Origin: JADJPO01 sp046330955
GTDB lineage: Bacteria > Actinomycetota > Actinomycetes > Actinomycetales > Kineosporiaceae
Assembly: GCA_046330955.1 (NCBI GenBank)
Contig: JAXLRT010000024.1
Span: forward strand, 14,245-78,244
Length of the DNA stretch: 64,000 nucleotides
Reading direction: 5' to 3'
A program made the position numbers and the translations under genes. Positions 52,967 through 62,499 of the stretch are shown here, piece by piece; the first letter of the stretch is position 1, and every line of letters starts with the position of its first letter. The notes under the pieces were generated by a model. It made no database searches and was not told the DNA's origin. It saw only the letters and a program-made list of their open reading frames with translations.

Positions 52967-55592
52967 GCGAGGCGGTGATCCGGGCCACCTCGGCCTCGGC
53001 CTTGGCGGCTCGCTCGCGAATCGTCGCGACCACGGTCGCCGGGGCCTTGGCCAGGAACTGCTCGTTGCCCAGTTTGGCCCCCGCGGCCGTGAGGTCCTTG
53101 ATCGCCGTGGCCAGGTCACGCTCGAGCCGCTGCCGTTCGGCCGCGACGTCGATCGCGCCGTGCAGGTCGAGATCGACGTGCACCGAACCGGCGGTCAGCG
53201 TCGAGGAGGTCGCGAACCCCTCGCCCTCGGCGGTCAGCGCGGCGAGCGCCCGGATCTCGGCCTCGTGCGTGGCCAGGGACGGCGCGAGCCCGCTGATCCG
53301 GGCCGGCACCCGCTTGCCGGGGGGCAGGCCCTGGTCGGAGCGGAACCGGCGCACCTCGGTCACCAGTGCCTGCAGCGCGGCGACCTCGGCCTCGGCCGCG
53401 GCGTCCGCACGGTCGGTGTCCGGGGCCGGCCAGGCGGCGATCACCAGCGACGGCCCGGCCGACGACCCGCGGGTCAACTCGGTCCACAACGCCTCGGTGA
53501 CGAACGGGGTCACCGGGTGCAGCAACCGCAGGACGACGTCCAGCACCTCGCCGAGCACCCGGCGGGTGACGTCGGCGGCAGGCCCACCCTCCTTGAAGGG
53601 CAGCTTGGCCAGCTCGAGGTACCAGTCGCAGACCTCGTCCCACACGAAGTGGTAGAGCGCGTCCGAGAGCTTGGCGAACTGGAAGTCCTCGTACGCCGCG
53701 TCCACCTGAGCGGTCACCGCCGCCAGCCGCGACAGGATCCAGCGGTCGACCACCGACTGGTCGGCCACGTCCGGCAGCGGCCCGGCGACGGTGGCGCCGT
53801 TGAGCAGCGCGAACCGGGTGGCGTTCCACAGCTTGGTGGTGAAGTTGCGGCTGCCGGCGACCCACTCCTCACCGATCGGGACGTCGGTGCCCGGGTTCGC
53901 ACCGCGCGCCAGGGTGAACCGCAGCGCGTCGGCGCCGTAGGCGTCCATCCAGTCCAGCGGGTCGACCACGTTGCCCTTGGACTTGCTCATCTTGCGGCCG
54001 TGCTGGTCGCGCACCAGCCCGGTCAGGGCGATGGTGTGGAACGGCTGCACGCCGTCCATGGCATACAGGCCGAACATCATCATCCGGGCGACCCAGAAGA
54101 AGATGATGTCGTAGCCGGTGAGCAGCACGTCGGTCGGGTAGTACCGGCGCAGGTCGGCGGTGTCGTCCGGCCAGCCCAGGGTCGAGAATGGCCACAACGC
54201 GCTGGAGAACCAGGTGTCCAGCACGTCGGGGTCCTGCCGCCACCCCTCGGGTGCCTCGTCGTCCGGGCCGAGGCAGACCATCTCGCCGGCCGGCCCGTAG
54301 TACACCGGGATCCGGTGGCCCCACCACAGCTGGCGGCTGATGCACCAGTCGTGCATGTTGTCGACCCACTCGAAGTAGCGCGAGCGCATCGTCGCCGGGT
54401 GGATCGCCACCCGACCGTCGCGCACGGCGTCCCCCGCGGCCTTCGCCAGCGGCCCCACCTTGACGAACCACTGCAGCGACAGCCGCGGCTCGACCACGGT
54501 CTGGCAGCGCTGGCAGTGGCCCACCGCGTGCACGTAGGGCCGCTTCTCGGTGACGATGCGGCCCTCCTCGCGCAGCGCGGCGACCACGGCCGGACGCGCC
54601 TCGAACCGGTCGAGTCCCTCGAAAGGCCCTGGCGTGGTGACGATTCCGCGCTCGTCGAGCATGGTGATCGAGGGCAGCTGGTGACGCTGCCCGATCTCGA
54701 AGTCGTTCGGGTCGTGGGCCGGGGTCACCTTGACCGCGCCGGTACCGAAAGCCGGGTCGACGTGCGCGTCGGCCACGATCGGGATCATCCGGTCGGTCAA
54801 CGGCAGCGAGACCTCGGTGCCGATCAGGTGCTGGTAGCGCGCGTCGTCCGGGTGGACGGCGACCGCGGTGTCCCCGAGCATCGTCTCGGCGCGGGTGGTC
54901 GCCACGACCACACTGGCGTCACCGTCGCCGTAGCGGATCGAGACCAGCTCACCGTCGTCGTCGGAGTGCTCGACCTCGATGTCGCTCAGCGCGGTCTGGC
55001 AGCGCGGGCACCAGTTGATGATGCGCTCGGCGCGGTAGATCAGCTCGTCGTCGTAGAGCCGTTTGAAGATCGTCTGGACGGCGCGCGAGAGGCCGTCGTC
55101 CATGGTGAACCGCTCGCGGGTCCAGTCGACCCCGTCGCCGAGGCGGCGCATCTGGCCGAGGATCTTGCCGCCGTACTCGTGCTTCCAGTCCCAGACCTTG
55201 GCGACGAACTCCTCCCGGGAGTAGTCGTGCTTGCTCTTGCCCTCGGTCTCGGCGAGCTGGCGCTCGACCAGGGTCTGGGTGGCGATGCCGGCGTGGTCCA
55301 TGCCGGGCAACCAGAGCGCGTCGTAGCCCTGCATCCGCCGGCGCCGGGTGAGCGCGTCCATCAGCGTGTGCTGGAACGCGTGCCCCAGGTGGAGGCTCCC
55401 GGTCACGTTCGGCGGGGGGATGACGATGCAGTAGGTCGGACGCTCGTCGTCACCCTCCCGACCACCGGAACCCGCGGTGAAGTAGCCCGCCTCGACCCAG
55501 CGCTCGTACAGCGCACCTTCTACCTCTGCCGGGGTGAACGTCGGCGGGAGGTTCAGGGCGGGGCGCGCGGGCGCGGAGGCGGTCTCGGACAT
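52944..55592 (-). CDS. valS: Valyl-tRNA synthetase
   Basis: This 882-residue class I synthetase charges tRNA-Val and edits threonine. Motifs are PPPNVTGSLHLGHAF (HIGH form, about 60-74) and GRKMSKSKGNVVDP (KMSKS). A C-terminal coiled coil (LERDLATAIKDLTAAGAKLG) clamps the tRNA. ATG 55592 starts the conserved part. The longer frame upstream reads through the leader and is rejected. No T-box is seen upstream. Confidence 0.96.
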   Translation of the reverse strand: MSETASAPARPALNLPPTFTPAEVEGALYERWVEAGYFTAGSGGREGDDERPTYCIVIPPPNVTGSLHLGHAFQHTLMDALTRRRRMQGYDALWLPGMDHAGIATQTLVERQLAETEGKSKHDYSREEFVAKVWDWKHEYGGKILGQMRRLGDGVDWTRERFTMDDGLSRAVQTIFKRLYDDELIYRAERIINWCPRCQTALSDIEVEHSDDDGELVSIRYGDGDASVVVATTRAETMLGDTAVAVHPDDARYQHLIGTEVSLPLTDRMIPIVADAHVDPAFGTGAVKVTPAHDPNDFEIGQRHQLPSITMLDERGIVTTPGPFEGLDRFEARPAVVAALREEGRIVTEKRPYVHAVGHCQRCQTVVEPRLSLQWFVKVGPLAKAAGDAVRDGRVAIHPATMRSRYFEWVDNMHDWCISRQLWWGHRIPVYYGPAGEMVCLGPDDEAPEGWRQDPDVLDTWFSSALWPFSTLGWPDDTADLRRYYPTDVLLTGYDIIFFWVARMMMFGLYAMDGVQPFHTIALTGLVRDQHGRKMSKSKGNVVDPLDWMDAYGADALRFTLARGANPGTDVPIGEEWVAGSRNFTTKLWNATRFALLNGATVAGPLPDVADQSVVDRWILSRLAAVTAQVDAAYEDFQFAKLSDALYHFVWDEVCDWYLELAKLPFKEGGPAADVTRRVLGEVLDVVLRLLHPVTPFVTEALWTELTRGSSAGPSLVIAAWPAPDTDRADAAAEAEVAALQALVTEVRRFRSDQGLPPGKRVPARISGLAPSLATHEAEIRALAALTAEGEGFATSSTLTAGSVHVDLDLHGAIDVAAERQRLERDLATAIKDLTAAGAKLGNEQFLAKAPATVVATIRERAAKAEAEVARITASLSALPTA

Positions 55593-55690
55593 GTGGCTCA
55601 GTCTACGGAAGGCCGGGCACCGGCCCGCGCACGGTTCGTGCAGGGTTTTCCATCGGCCGAACAGCCCATACGGTCCGAACGTCTCGAAAT

Positions 55691-56347
55691 GTGAAGGTAT
55701 GGCATGTGGGCCAAATGAATTCTGTGCAGGGAGCACCTGAACACCCGCGTTCCGGGCTGCTGCGATCCATGGACGAACGGTGGCGTGTCGATCTGATCGT
55801 CGAAGCCGGTCGCGAGACGCTGGATGAGTTGTGGGAGGTGTTCCTCAACTCGCTGGAGCATCTGCGTGAGCGCTCGGCGATCAAGCAGATCGTCTATCGC
55901 GACGAGTTCGATGCCTTGTTCGCCGATCCGCGGGTGATCAAGGTCGCGGTCCGTGACAGGCACCACGACCTGCGCCCGGCCGGACTGACCATCGTGAGCA
56001 ACGACCTGGCCGCGCTGCCGGAGCCCTCGGCCGATTACTTCCGCGCCCGCTGGCCCGAGCACTACGACGCCGGCAGGGTCTGGTACGTCTCCTACCTGCT
56101 GGTCGCCCCCGACTATATGGGCACGACAGCCGGCCCGCTGATGATCGGGTTCACCCTCGACCTGGTCTCGGTCGAACACGGCGGCGTGATCGGCATCGAC
56201 GTGAGCGAGACCAACGAGGAGCGGGTGCGCTTCGCCAAGACCCTGCCGCGCATCGCCGACCGGCTGTTCGCTCGTCCGGTCACCGGGCTGCGGCTGGACG
56301 CCCAGCTGTTCTACGCCTTCGAGGTGCCGGCCGCGCCGACCGGTTGA
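55691..56347 (+). CDS. Hypothetical protein, GNAT-like
   Basis: This protein of about 218 residues is soluble and mixed alpha/beta, with VSYLLVAPDYMGTTAGPLMIGF near residue 140. That resembles the acetyl-CoA binding part of acyltransferases in shape, but no clear motif supports it. I do not recognise the family. The start is uncertain among 55691, 55715 and 55769. The 3' end overlaps the convergent GGDEF-EAL gene by 37 bp. Confidence 0.55.
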   Translation: MKVWHVGQMNSVQGAPEHPRSGLLRSMDERWRVDLIVEAGRETLDELWEVFLNSLEHLRERSAIKQIVYRDEFDALFADPRVIKVAVRDRHHDLRPAGLTIVSNDLAALPEPSADYFRARWPEHYDAGRVWYVSYLLVAPDYMGTTAGPLMIGFTLDLVSVEHGGVIGIDVSETNEERVRFAKTLPRIADRLFARPVTGLRLDAQLFYAFEVPAAPTG

Positions 56348-58563
56348 GCCAGGTGGTCGAGCACGAAGTCGGAGGCCTGGGTCGCCTTGCCCCAGAACCA
56401 GCCCTGACCCTTGTCCACGCCCAGCCGCAGCAACGTGTCGAGCTGCGTCTGGGTCTCGACACCTTCGGCGGTCACCTTCAACGACAGCGAGTGGGCCAGC
56501 GCCACGACGGCGCCGATGATCGCCTCACCATGGCCGGAGTCGAGTTTGAGCACGAACGACCGGTCGATCTTCAGGTCGGTGATCGGCAGCGTGCTCAGGT
56601 AATTGAGCGAGGAGTAGCCGGTACCGAAGTCGTCGACCGCCAGGCCGATGCCGGCCTCACGCAGCGAGGTCAGGATCGCCTCGCCGTGTTCGGGGTCCGA
56701 CATCAGGCCCGACTCGGTGATCTCGAGAGTGAGCGAACCGGGTGGGATGTCCCGTTCACGCAACAACCCGAGGACGGTCTCGCACAGGGAGCCGTCGGTC
56801 AGCTGGTTCACCGACAGGTTGACCTGCATCACGAAGCCGTCGTCCACCACGCCGGCATCGCGCCAGTCACCCAGCTGCCTGATCGACTTGGCCAGCACCA
56901 GGCCACCAATCTGATGGATCAGCCCGGACTCCTCGGCAATCGCGATGAAGTCGCCCGGTGACCCCGACACCCCCTTCGGGGCGTCCCACCGAACGAGCGC
57001 CTCGGCTCCGAGAGTGGCCCCGGTGGCCATGCTCGTCAGCGGCTGGTAGGCCACCCAGAGCTGGTCCTCCAGCAGCGCGCGGCGCAGAGCGAGCTCGGTC
57101 TCCATCCGGCGGCGCACCTGCTCGCGCATCGCCGGCTCGAACACGCTGAACCGGTCACGGCCATCGCCTTTGGCGCGGTACATCGCCACGTCGGCGTCCC
57201 GCAACAGCATGTCGGCCGAGTGCTGATCGGTCGCGGCGACCAGCCCGGCCGAGGCGGTCACCACCAGTTCCGCGTCAGCGACCTGGAACGGCCGACGGAA
57301 GGCCTCGATCACCTTCTCGGCCACCAGGAGTTGATCCGACTCACTGCCCCGCGAACCGGTAATGGCGAATTCGTCTCCGCCGGTGCGGGCCACGACGGCC
57401 GAGGGGCCGACCACCCCTTGCAGTCGACGAGCGGCACTGATGAGCAGGGCGTCCCCCACCTCGTGGCCCCAGTGGTCGTTGATCAGCTTGAATCCGTCGA
57501 GGTCGAGGTAGAGCACGCAGACGTGCTCGCCGCTCCGCTCCTGGATGCGCTGATTCACGAGCTCCAGCAGACCATCGCGGTTGATCAGCCCGGTCAATGC
57601 GTCGTGACGGGCCTGATAGGCCAGCCGGGTCTGCGACTTGGCGAGGCGATCGACCGCGGTGACGGCGCGCGCCAGCACCGCGATCACGACGGCCCCGGCC
57701 AGCAGGACGACGGACAATCGCGCCGAATCCGTGCGGGCGACATCCGCCAGCACGATGAATGGCGCCGTCAAGGCCGGCAGGATCAGCGCCAGCCGGGGAA
57801 GCGACCACGCCTGAACCGGCTGAGCCACGACGGTGCTCATGCGCCGCATGCTGGGATGCAGGGCCGCCGTCCCGAACAGCGTGAAGCCCAGCATGTACGG
57901 CACGTCCATCTGCTGCGAGCCCTGAATGAAGCCCCGGGCTGCCAGCAGGGCATAGCTCAGATCACCGCCCAGCATGCACACCATGGCTGCGACGATCAGC
58001 CGGAAGGCCAGCGAGGCGATCGCCGTCGAGAACATCAGATTGGCCAACAGGAACACGATCACGACGTCGAAGACGGGGTAGATCGCCACCACCCAGGACA
58101 ACACCGGCGATCGCGCATGGTTGGTCACCAGCGCCGGCATGGCCAGGTACTGGACCACGGGGGCCAAGGTGCCCATCGCGACGATCATCCCATCAATGGC
58201 CGCGCTGCGATCCAGGGCCTTGGAGACCCGCAACCAGTGCAAGAAGGCAGCCATGAGCAGCAGGTAACCGAGCACGGTCCATCCCTCCCCGAGCAACGGG
58301 AGGGCGCCGGGCATGGTGGACGACCACGGATGGATCACCAATCCGGCCACGAAGGCCAACGACGCCGCGGCGAGCAACCGCCAGGCCTTGCGGTCGACAG
58401 CACGGTTCAGACGGGGTCCGACGATCACCGCCACGCAGGCCCCGACCCCGATCATGCCGGCGATGGCGGCGGTAACCGTCTCGTTGGGCACCCAGGGGTA
58501 GGCGGCCGTGAGCGCGAGCGCCGAGAATCCGAAGGTTGCCGCCACCTTGTTCGGGCTTGGCAT
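56311..58563 (-). CDS. Membrane GGDEF-EAL protein, cyclic di-GMP turnover
   Basis: This 750-residue protein starts with about nine transmembrane helices (1-300) of MHYT/MASE-like appearance. A GGDEF domain with intact RTGGDEFAI (about 394) and an EAL domain with GAEALVRW (about 519) follow, with NLSVNQL and DDFGTGYSSL downstream. Both active sites look complete, so it could make and degrade cyclic di-GMP. GGAGG 5 nt before ATG 58563 sets the start. It is a single-gene unit. Confidence 0.88.
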   Translation of the reverse strand: MPSPNKVAATFGFSALALTAAYPWVPNETVTAAIAGMIGVGACVAVIVGPRLNRAVDRKAWRLLAAASLAFVAGLVIHPWSSTMPGALPLLGEGWTVLGYLLLMAAFLHWLRVSKALDRSAAIDGMIVAMGTLAPVVQYLAMPALVTNHARSPVLSWVVAIYPVFDVVIVFLLANLMFSTAIASLAFRLIVAAMVCMLGGDLSYALLAARGFIQGSQQMDVPYMLGFTLFGTAALHPSMRRMSTVVAQPVQAWSLPRLALILPALTAPFIVLADVARTDSARLSVVLLAGAVVIAVLARAVTAVDRLAKSQTRLAYQARHDALTGLINRDGLLELVNQRIQERSGEHVCVLYLDLDGFKLINDHWGHEVGDALLISAARRLQGVVGPSAVVARTGGDEFAITGSRGSESDQLLVAEKVIEAFRRPFQVADAELVVTASAGLVAATDQHSADMLLRDADVAMYRAKGDGRDRFSVFEPAMREQVRRRMETELALRRALLEDQLWVAYQPLTSMATGATLGAEALVRWDAPKGVSGSPGDFIAIAEESGLIHQIGGLVLAKSIRQLGDWRDAGVVDDGFVMQVNLSVNQLTDGSLCETVLGLLRERDIPPGSLTLEITESGLMSDPEHGEAILTSLREAGIGLAVDDFGTGYSSLNYLSTLPITDLKIDRSFVLKLDSGHGEAIIGAVVALAHSLSLKVTAEGVETQTQLDTLLRLGVDKGQGWFWGKATQASDFVLDHLAQPVGAAGTSKA

Positions 58564-58619
58564 GGGGCCTCCGGACGCTGGTCGGGTGATCTGCCAGCGT
58601 CATCGGCACGCGATCGCGC

Positions 58620-58772
58620 CTACCTGAGGGTGATGCGAACATCGATCGACGCGACCATTCGTTGACATGCGTCGATGTCACCGTCCAGGTATACGGAACC
58701 GCCTGGATAACCAACGAGAACGCCGGGAGGCGCGCGCCTGTCGCTGTCGGCGCCGGACGTCGCCTCCAGCAC
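58620..58772 (-). CDS. Possible small protein (50 aa)
   Basis: An open frame starting at GTG 58772 ends at 58620 and contains VLVGYPGGSVYLDGDIDACQ, which reads like protein rather than noise. It follows the SDR gene on the same strand with no ribosome-binding site that I can see. Nothing else is visible in the 226 nt between the SDR and GGDEF-EAL genes. Confidence 0.25.
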   Translation of the reverse strand: MLEATSGADSDRRAPPGVLVGYPGGSVYLDGDIDACQRMVASIDVRITLR

Positions 58773-58789
58773 TCGGGCCGTGAGCCGCG

Positions 58790-59578
58790 TCAGCTGCTCT
58801 TGCGGGCCACCAAGTGCTGGGCGGCCTGCGCCCGCGGCCGGACCACGAGAAGGTCGATGTTCACGTGGTGCGGCAGGTCGAGTGCCCAGCCGATGCACTC
58901 GGCCACGTCCTCGGCACTCAACGGCTCGCGCACGCCGGCATAGACCGAGTCGGCCCGCGTGGCGTCGCCGCGGCTGCAGTTGAGCGAGAACTCCTCGGTC
59001 TTGACCATGCCCGGGGCGATCTCGATCACCCGAATCGGTTCCCCGACCAGCTCCAGTCGCAGGGTGTGGGCCAGGGCGCCTTCGGCGTGCTTCGCCGCGC
59101 AGTAGCCGCCTCCGCCCGGGTAGGACACCGTTGCCGCAGTCGAGGTCACGAACAGGACGTCGCCGCGGCCACTCCCCCGCAATGCCGGCAGCAGCGCCTG
59201 GGTCACCCGCAACGACCCGATGGTGTTGACCTCGAACATCCGCTGCCAGTCGGCCACGACACCGGTCTCGACGGTCTCGAACCCGAGCGCTCCCCCGGCG
59301 TTGTTGACGATGGCGTGCACGGCGCCGTCCGCGCCGGGGGCCGCCGCTGCCAGCCGGGTTACGTCGGCCTCGACGGTCACGTCGGCGACGCAGACGTCGC
59401 AGCCGGTCTCGGCGGCCAATGCCTCGAGTTTGTCGCCCCGCCTGGCGACGGCGAGTACGGACCATCCGGACGCCCGCAACCGTCGCACTGTGGCCGCCCC
59501 AATGCCGATGCTCGCGCCGGTCACGACGGCACGCAGCGCAGGAGTGAAGGGGCGGTCGGCGGGAGTCGCAGTCGTCAT
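58790..59578 (-). CDS. Short-chain dehydrogenase/reductase
   Basis: This 262-residue NAD(P)-dependent oxidoreductase has the cofactor motif VTGASIGIGAATV (about 19-31), NNAGGALG and the catalytic YCAAK (about 158-162), with Ser in FVTSTAATVS. The family covers many substrates and YdfG-like serine/3-hydroxy acid dehydrogenases are near. It lies between clpX and the GGDEF-EAL gene without clear partner. Confidence 0.85.
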   Translation of the reverse strand: MTTATPADRPFTPALRAVVTGASIGIGAATVRRLRASGWSVLAVARRGDKLEALAAETGCDVCVADVTVEADVTRLAAAAPGADGAVHAIVNNAGGALGFETVETGVVADWQRMFEVNTIGSLRVTQALLPALRGSGRGDVLFVTSTAATVSYPGGGGYCAAKHAEGALAHTLRLELVGEPIRVIEIAPGMVKTEEFSLNCSRGDATRADSVYAGVREPLSAEDVAECIGWALDLPHHVNIDLLVVRPRAQAAQHLVARKSS

Positions 59579-59613
59579 GCCGAGAGTCTGTCAGCGGCGA
59601 CCAGCCGAACGGA

Positions 59614-60894
59614 TCAGGCGCTCTTCTCGCGCGGCGTCCGAGGCTTGCGCACCGGGGCCTCGCGGGGCACCAGCGTCGGGTTGACGTTGTTCAGCACGAC
59701 CTCGCGGGTGACCACGACCCGAGCCACGTCGTTCCGGCTGGGTACGTCGAACATCACCGGCAGGAGGACCTCCTCCATGATGGCTCGCAGGCCCCGCGCG
59801 CCGGTGCCGCGCAGGATGGCCTGGTCGGCCACGGACTCGAGGGCGTCGTCGCTGAACTCGAGCTCGACCCCGTCGATCTCGAACATCCGCTGATACTGCT
59901 TGACGAGCGCGTTCTTCGGCCCGGTCAGGATGGAGACCAGCGCGTCCCGGTCGAGGTTGGTCACCGTGGTGATCACGGGCAGGCGGCCGATGAACTCGGG
60001 GATCAGGCCGAACTTCAGCAGGTCCTCGGGCATCACGTCGGAGTAGGCCTCGGACTCCTCGCGACGGGTGTGCAGCTGGGCGCCGAACCCGATGCCCCGC
60101 TTGCCGACCCGCTGCGAGATGATCGTCTCGAGCCCGGCGAAGGCGCCGCCCACGATGAACAGCACGTTGGTGGTGTCGATCTGGATGAACTCCTGATGGG
60201 GATGCTTGCGCCCGCCCTGCGGCGGCACGCTGGCCGTCGTCCCCTCGAGGATCTTCAACAGGGCCTGTTGCACGCCCTCGCCCGAGACGTCGCGGGTGAT
60301 CGACGGGTTCTCGCTCTTGCGGGCGATCTTGTCGACCTCGTCGATGTAGATGATGCCGGTCTCGGCCTTCTTGACGTCGTAGTCCGCCGCCTGGATCAGC
60401 TTGAGCAGGATGTTCTCGACGTCCTCGCCCACATAGCCGGCCTCGGTGAGCGCCGTGGCGTCCGCGATGGCGAACGGCACGTTGAGCATCTTGGCCAGGG
60501 TCTGGGCGAGATAGGTCTTGCCGCAGCCGGTCGGACCGATCAACAGGATGTTCGACTTGGCGATCTCGATCGGGTCCTCGCCGCGGCGCGACGGCTCGCC
60601 GGCCTGGATGCGCTTGTAGTGGTTGTACACCGCGACCGCGAGTGACTTCTTCGCGGGCTCCTGACCGACCACGTACTGCTCGAGGAAGTCGAAGATCTCG
60701 CGCGGCTTGGGCAGCTCGACCAGGCCCAGCTCACTGGCCTCGGCGAGCTCCTCCTCGATGATCTCGTTGCAGAGATCGATGCACTCGTCGCAGATGTACA
60801 CCCCAGGGCCGGCGATCAGCTTCTTCACCTGTTTCTGGCTCTTTCCGCAGAATGAGCACTTGAGCAGGTCGCCACCGTCACCGATGCGTGCCAC
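59614..60894 (-). CDS. clpX: ATP-dependent Clp protease ATP-binding subunit ClpX
   Basis: This 426-residue AAA+ unfoldase feeds ClpP. The N-terminal zinc domain has C13-x2-C16 and C-x2-C in YICDECIDLC. Walker A is GPTGCGKTYLAQ, with IIYIDEVDKIA as Walker B and GARGLRAIMEE as sensor 2. The loop that binds ClpP (IGF type) is RGIGFGAQ. GGAAGGA precedes the GTG start. It lies 145 nt after clpP2, separated by a hairpin. Confidence 0.96.
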   Translation of the reverse strand: MARIGDGGDLLKCSFCGKSQKQVKKLIAGPGVYICDECIDLCNEIIEEELAEASELGLVELPKPREIFDFLEQYVVGQEPAKKSLAVAVYNHYKRIQAGEPSRRGEDPIEIAKSNILLIGPTGCGKTYLAQTLAKMLNVPFAIADATALTEAGYVGEDVENILLKLIQAADYDVKKAETGIIYIDEVDKIARKSENPSITRDVSGEGVQQALLKILEGTTASVPPQGGRKHPHQEFIQIDTTNVLFIVGGAFAGLETIISQRVGKRGIGFGAQLHTRREESEAYSDVMPEDLLKFGLIPEFIGRLPVITTVTNLDRDALVSILTGPKNALVKQYQRMFEIDGVELEFSDDALESVADQAILRGTGARGLRAIMEEVLLPVMFDVPSRNDVARVVVTREVVLNNVNPTLVPREAPVRKPRTPREKSA

Positions 60895-60981
60895 GAGGTG
60901 TCCTTCCCGATTGCCGGTTACTACCCATGGGCGCGTTGCTACCCATTGAACGCCACCCTGCGCCTGATGTCAGCGGATATC

Positions 60982-60999
60982 CCCGGTCGGTGGACCGGG
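60982..60999 (-). terminator. Hairpin after clpP2
   Basis: CCCGGTC and GACCGGG form 7-bp arms with a 4-nt loop between clpP2 and clpX, read on the minus strand. It may attenuate transcription into clpX. Confidence 0.4.
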
Positions 61000-61039
61000 C
61001 GTGTCAGCCGAGGGCGAACGGAGCGACGGTGACCTACCG

Positions 61040-61651
61040 TCACGATCCCTTGCGACTCGCCAGCACCTGGTCGACCAGCCCGTACTCGACCGCCTGCTCG
61101 GCGGTGAGGATCTTGTCGCGCTCGATGTCGGTGCGCACCTGCTCGACGGTGCGGTTGGAGTGCTTGGAGAGGATCTCCTCCAGCCACTCGCGCATCCGCT
61201 GCACCTCGTTGGCCTGGATCTCGATGTCACTCGCCTGGCCGTAGTCACTGCCGGCCAGGGCCGGCTGGTGGATCATGACGCGGGCGTTCGGCAGGGCGAG
61301 GCGTTTGCCCCGGGTACCGGCGGCGAGCAGCACCGCGGCGGCCGAGGCTGCCTGGCCGAGGCAGACGGTCTGAATGTCCGGCTTGATGTACTGCATGGTG
61401 TCGTAGATCGCGGTCAGCGCCGTGAACGAGCCACCGGGCGAGTTGATGTACATCGTGATGTCCCGGTCGGTGTCGGCCGACTCGAGCACGATCAACTGCG
61501 CCATGATGTCGTCGGCCGACGTGTCGTCGACCGGGGCGCCGAGGAAGATGATGCGGTCCTCGAACAGCTTGTTGTAGGGGTCCTGGCGCTTGTACCCGTA
61601 GGCCGTGCGCTCCTCGAACTGCGGGACGATGTAGCGACCCGTGGGGTTCAT
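61040..61651 (-). CDS. clpP2: ClpP protease proteolytic subunit, second paralogue
   Basis: This 203-residue serine peptidase subunit has the nucleophile in LGQAASAAAVLLAAG and the His in ARVMIHQPALAG. Actinobacteria use two different ClpP rings, and this protein matches the ClpP2 type by its N-terminal RYIVPQFEERT. AGGAG 8 nt before ATG 61651 is preferred over GTG 61672. It follows clpP1 by about 40 nt in one operon. Confidence 0.94.
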   Translation of the reverse strand: MNPTGRYIVPQFEERTAYGYKRQDPYNKLFEDRIIFLGAPVDDTSADDIMAQLIVLESADTDRDITMYINSPGGSFTALTAIYDTMQYIKPDIQTVCLGQAASAAAVLLAAGTRGKRLALPNARVMIHQPALAGSDYGQASDIEIQANEVQRMREWLEEILSKHSNRTVEQVRTDIERDKILTAEQAVEYGLVDQVLASRKGS

Positions 61652-61691
61652 CTGCCCTGCTCCTGTCGTCACGTGAGTCGGCGAGAGTTGG

Positions 61692-62333
61692 TCAGTTGGC
61701 GTTCGCGCCGGTGCCGCCGCCGCCGCTGACCTGGCCGGCCCGGCTGACCACGTGGTCGACCAGCCCGTATTCCTGGGCCTGCTCGGCGGTGAACCAGCGG
61801 TCGCGGTCGGAGTCGCGCGCGATGGTCTCGACGCTCTGACCGGTCTGCTCGGCGATCAGGGTGGCCATCTGCTTCTTCATGTGCAGGATGAGCTCGGCCT
61901 GGATCTTGATATCGCTCGCGGTACCGCCGATGCCACCGAGTGGCTGGTGCATCATCACCCGGGCGTGCGGCAGGGCGTAGCGCTTGCCCTTGGCGCCCGA
62001 GGAGAGCAGGAACTGCCCCATCGAGGCCGCCAGGCCCATGGCCACGGTGGCGACGTCGTTGGGGACGAACTGCATGGTGTCGTAGATCGCCATGCCCGCG
62101 GTGACCGAGCCACCGGGCGAGTTGATGTAGAGGTAGATGTCCTTCTCGGGATCGTCCGCGGTGAGCAACAGCATCTGCGCGCAGATCGCGTTCGCGTTGT
62201 CGTCACGCACGTCGGAACCGAGGAAGATGATCCGGTCCTTCAGCAGCCGCTGGTAGATGTGCTCGTCCAGGCCGAATCCCGACTGGTTGCCCCGGGCGAG
62301 GCCCGCACCCTGCGGCACGATCAGGTCGCTCAC
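61692..62333 (-). CDS. clpP1: ClpP protease proteolytic subunit, first paralogue
   Basis: This 213-residue subunit has the Ser in MGLAASMGQFLLSSG and the His in ARVMMHQPLGG. It combines with ClpP2 into a mixed tetradecamer. The GTG start has GGAG 6 nt upstream. The C-terminal tail is Gly-rich. Confidence 0.94.
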   Translation of the reverse strand: MSDLIVPQGAGLARGNQSGFGLDEHIYQRLLKDRIIFLGSDVRDDNANAICAQMLLLTADDPEKDIYLYINSPGGSVTAGMAIYDTMQFVPNDVATVAMGLAASMGQFLLSSGAKGKRYALPHARVMMHQPLGGIGGTASDIKIQAELILHMKKQMATLIAEQTGQSVETIARDSDRDRWFTAEQAQEYGLVDHVVSRAGQVSGGGGTGANAN

Positions 62334-62480
62334 GAAGTTCTCCGCTCCCCGGCTCGAATGAACCCCACCGGACGCCGAGGCCCCGAGGGGCCGGACGTAG
62401 CGGGGCGGGCGATGGGTACCGCCCGGTTCTTGCCGACACTAACGCGAGCATCGCCACCAATTGATCCCGGCCCGAGCCGT

Positions 62481-62497
62481 GTTCGCTCTCGGCGCAC
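62481..62497. promoter_or_regulatory. Possible ClgR box upstream of clpP1
   Basis: GTTCGCTCTCGGCGCAC is a near-palindrome of TTCGC-N5-GCG type, resembling the operator of ClgR, the activator of clp genes in actinobacteria. It lies about 150 nt before clpP1. The match is partial. Confidence 0.35.
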
Positions 62498-62499
62498 GT

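Noticed and set aside
53160..55694. An 844-residue frame opposite valS
   Set aside because: It is an antisense artefact of high GC content. valS covers the same bases with full motifs.
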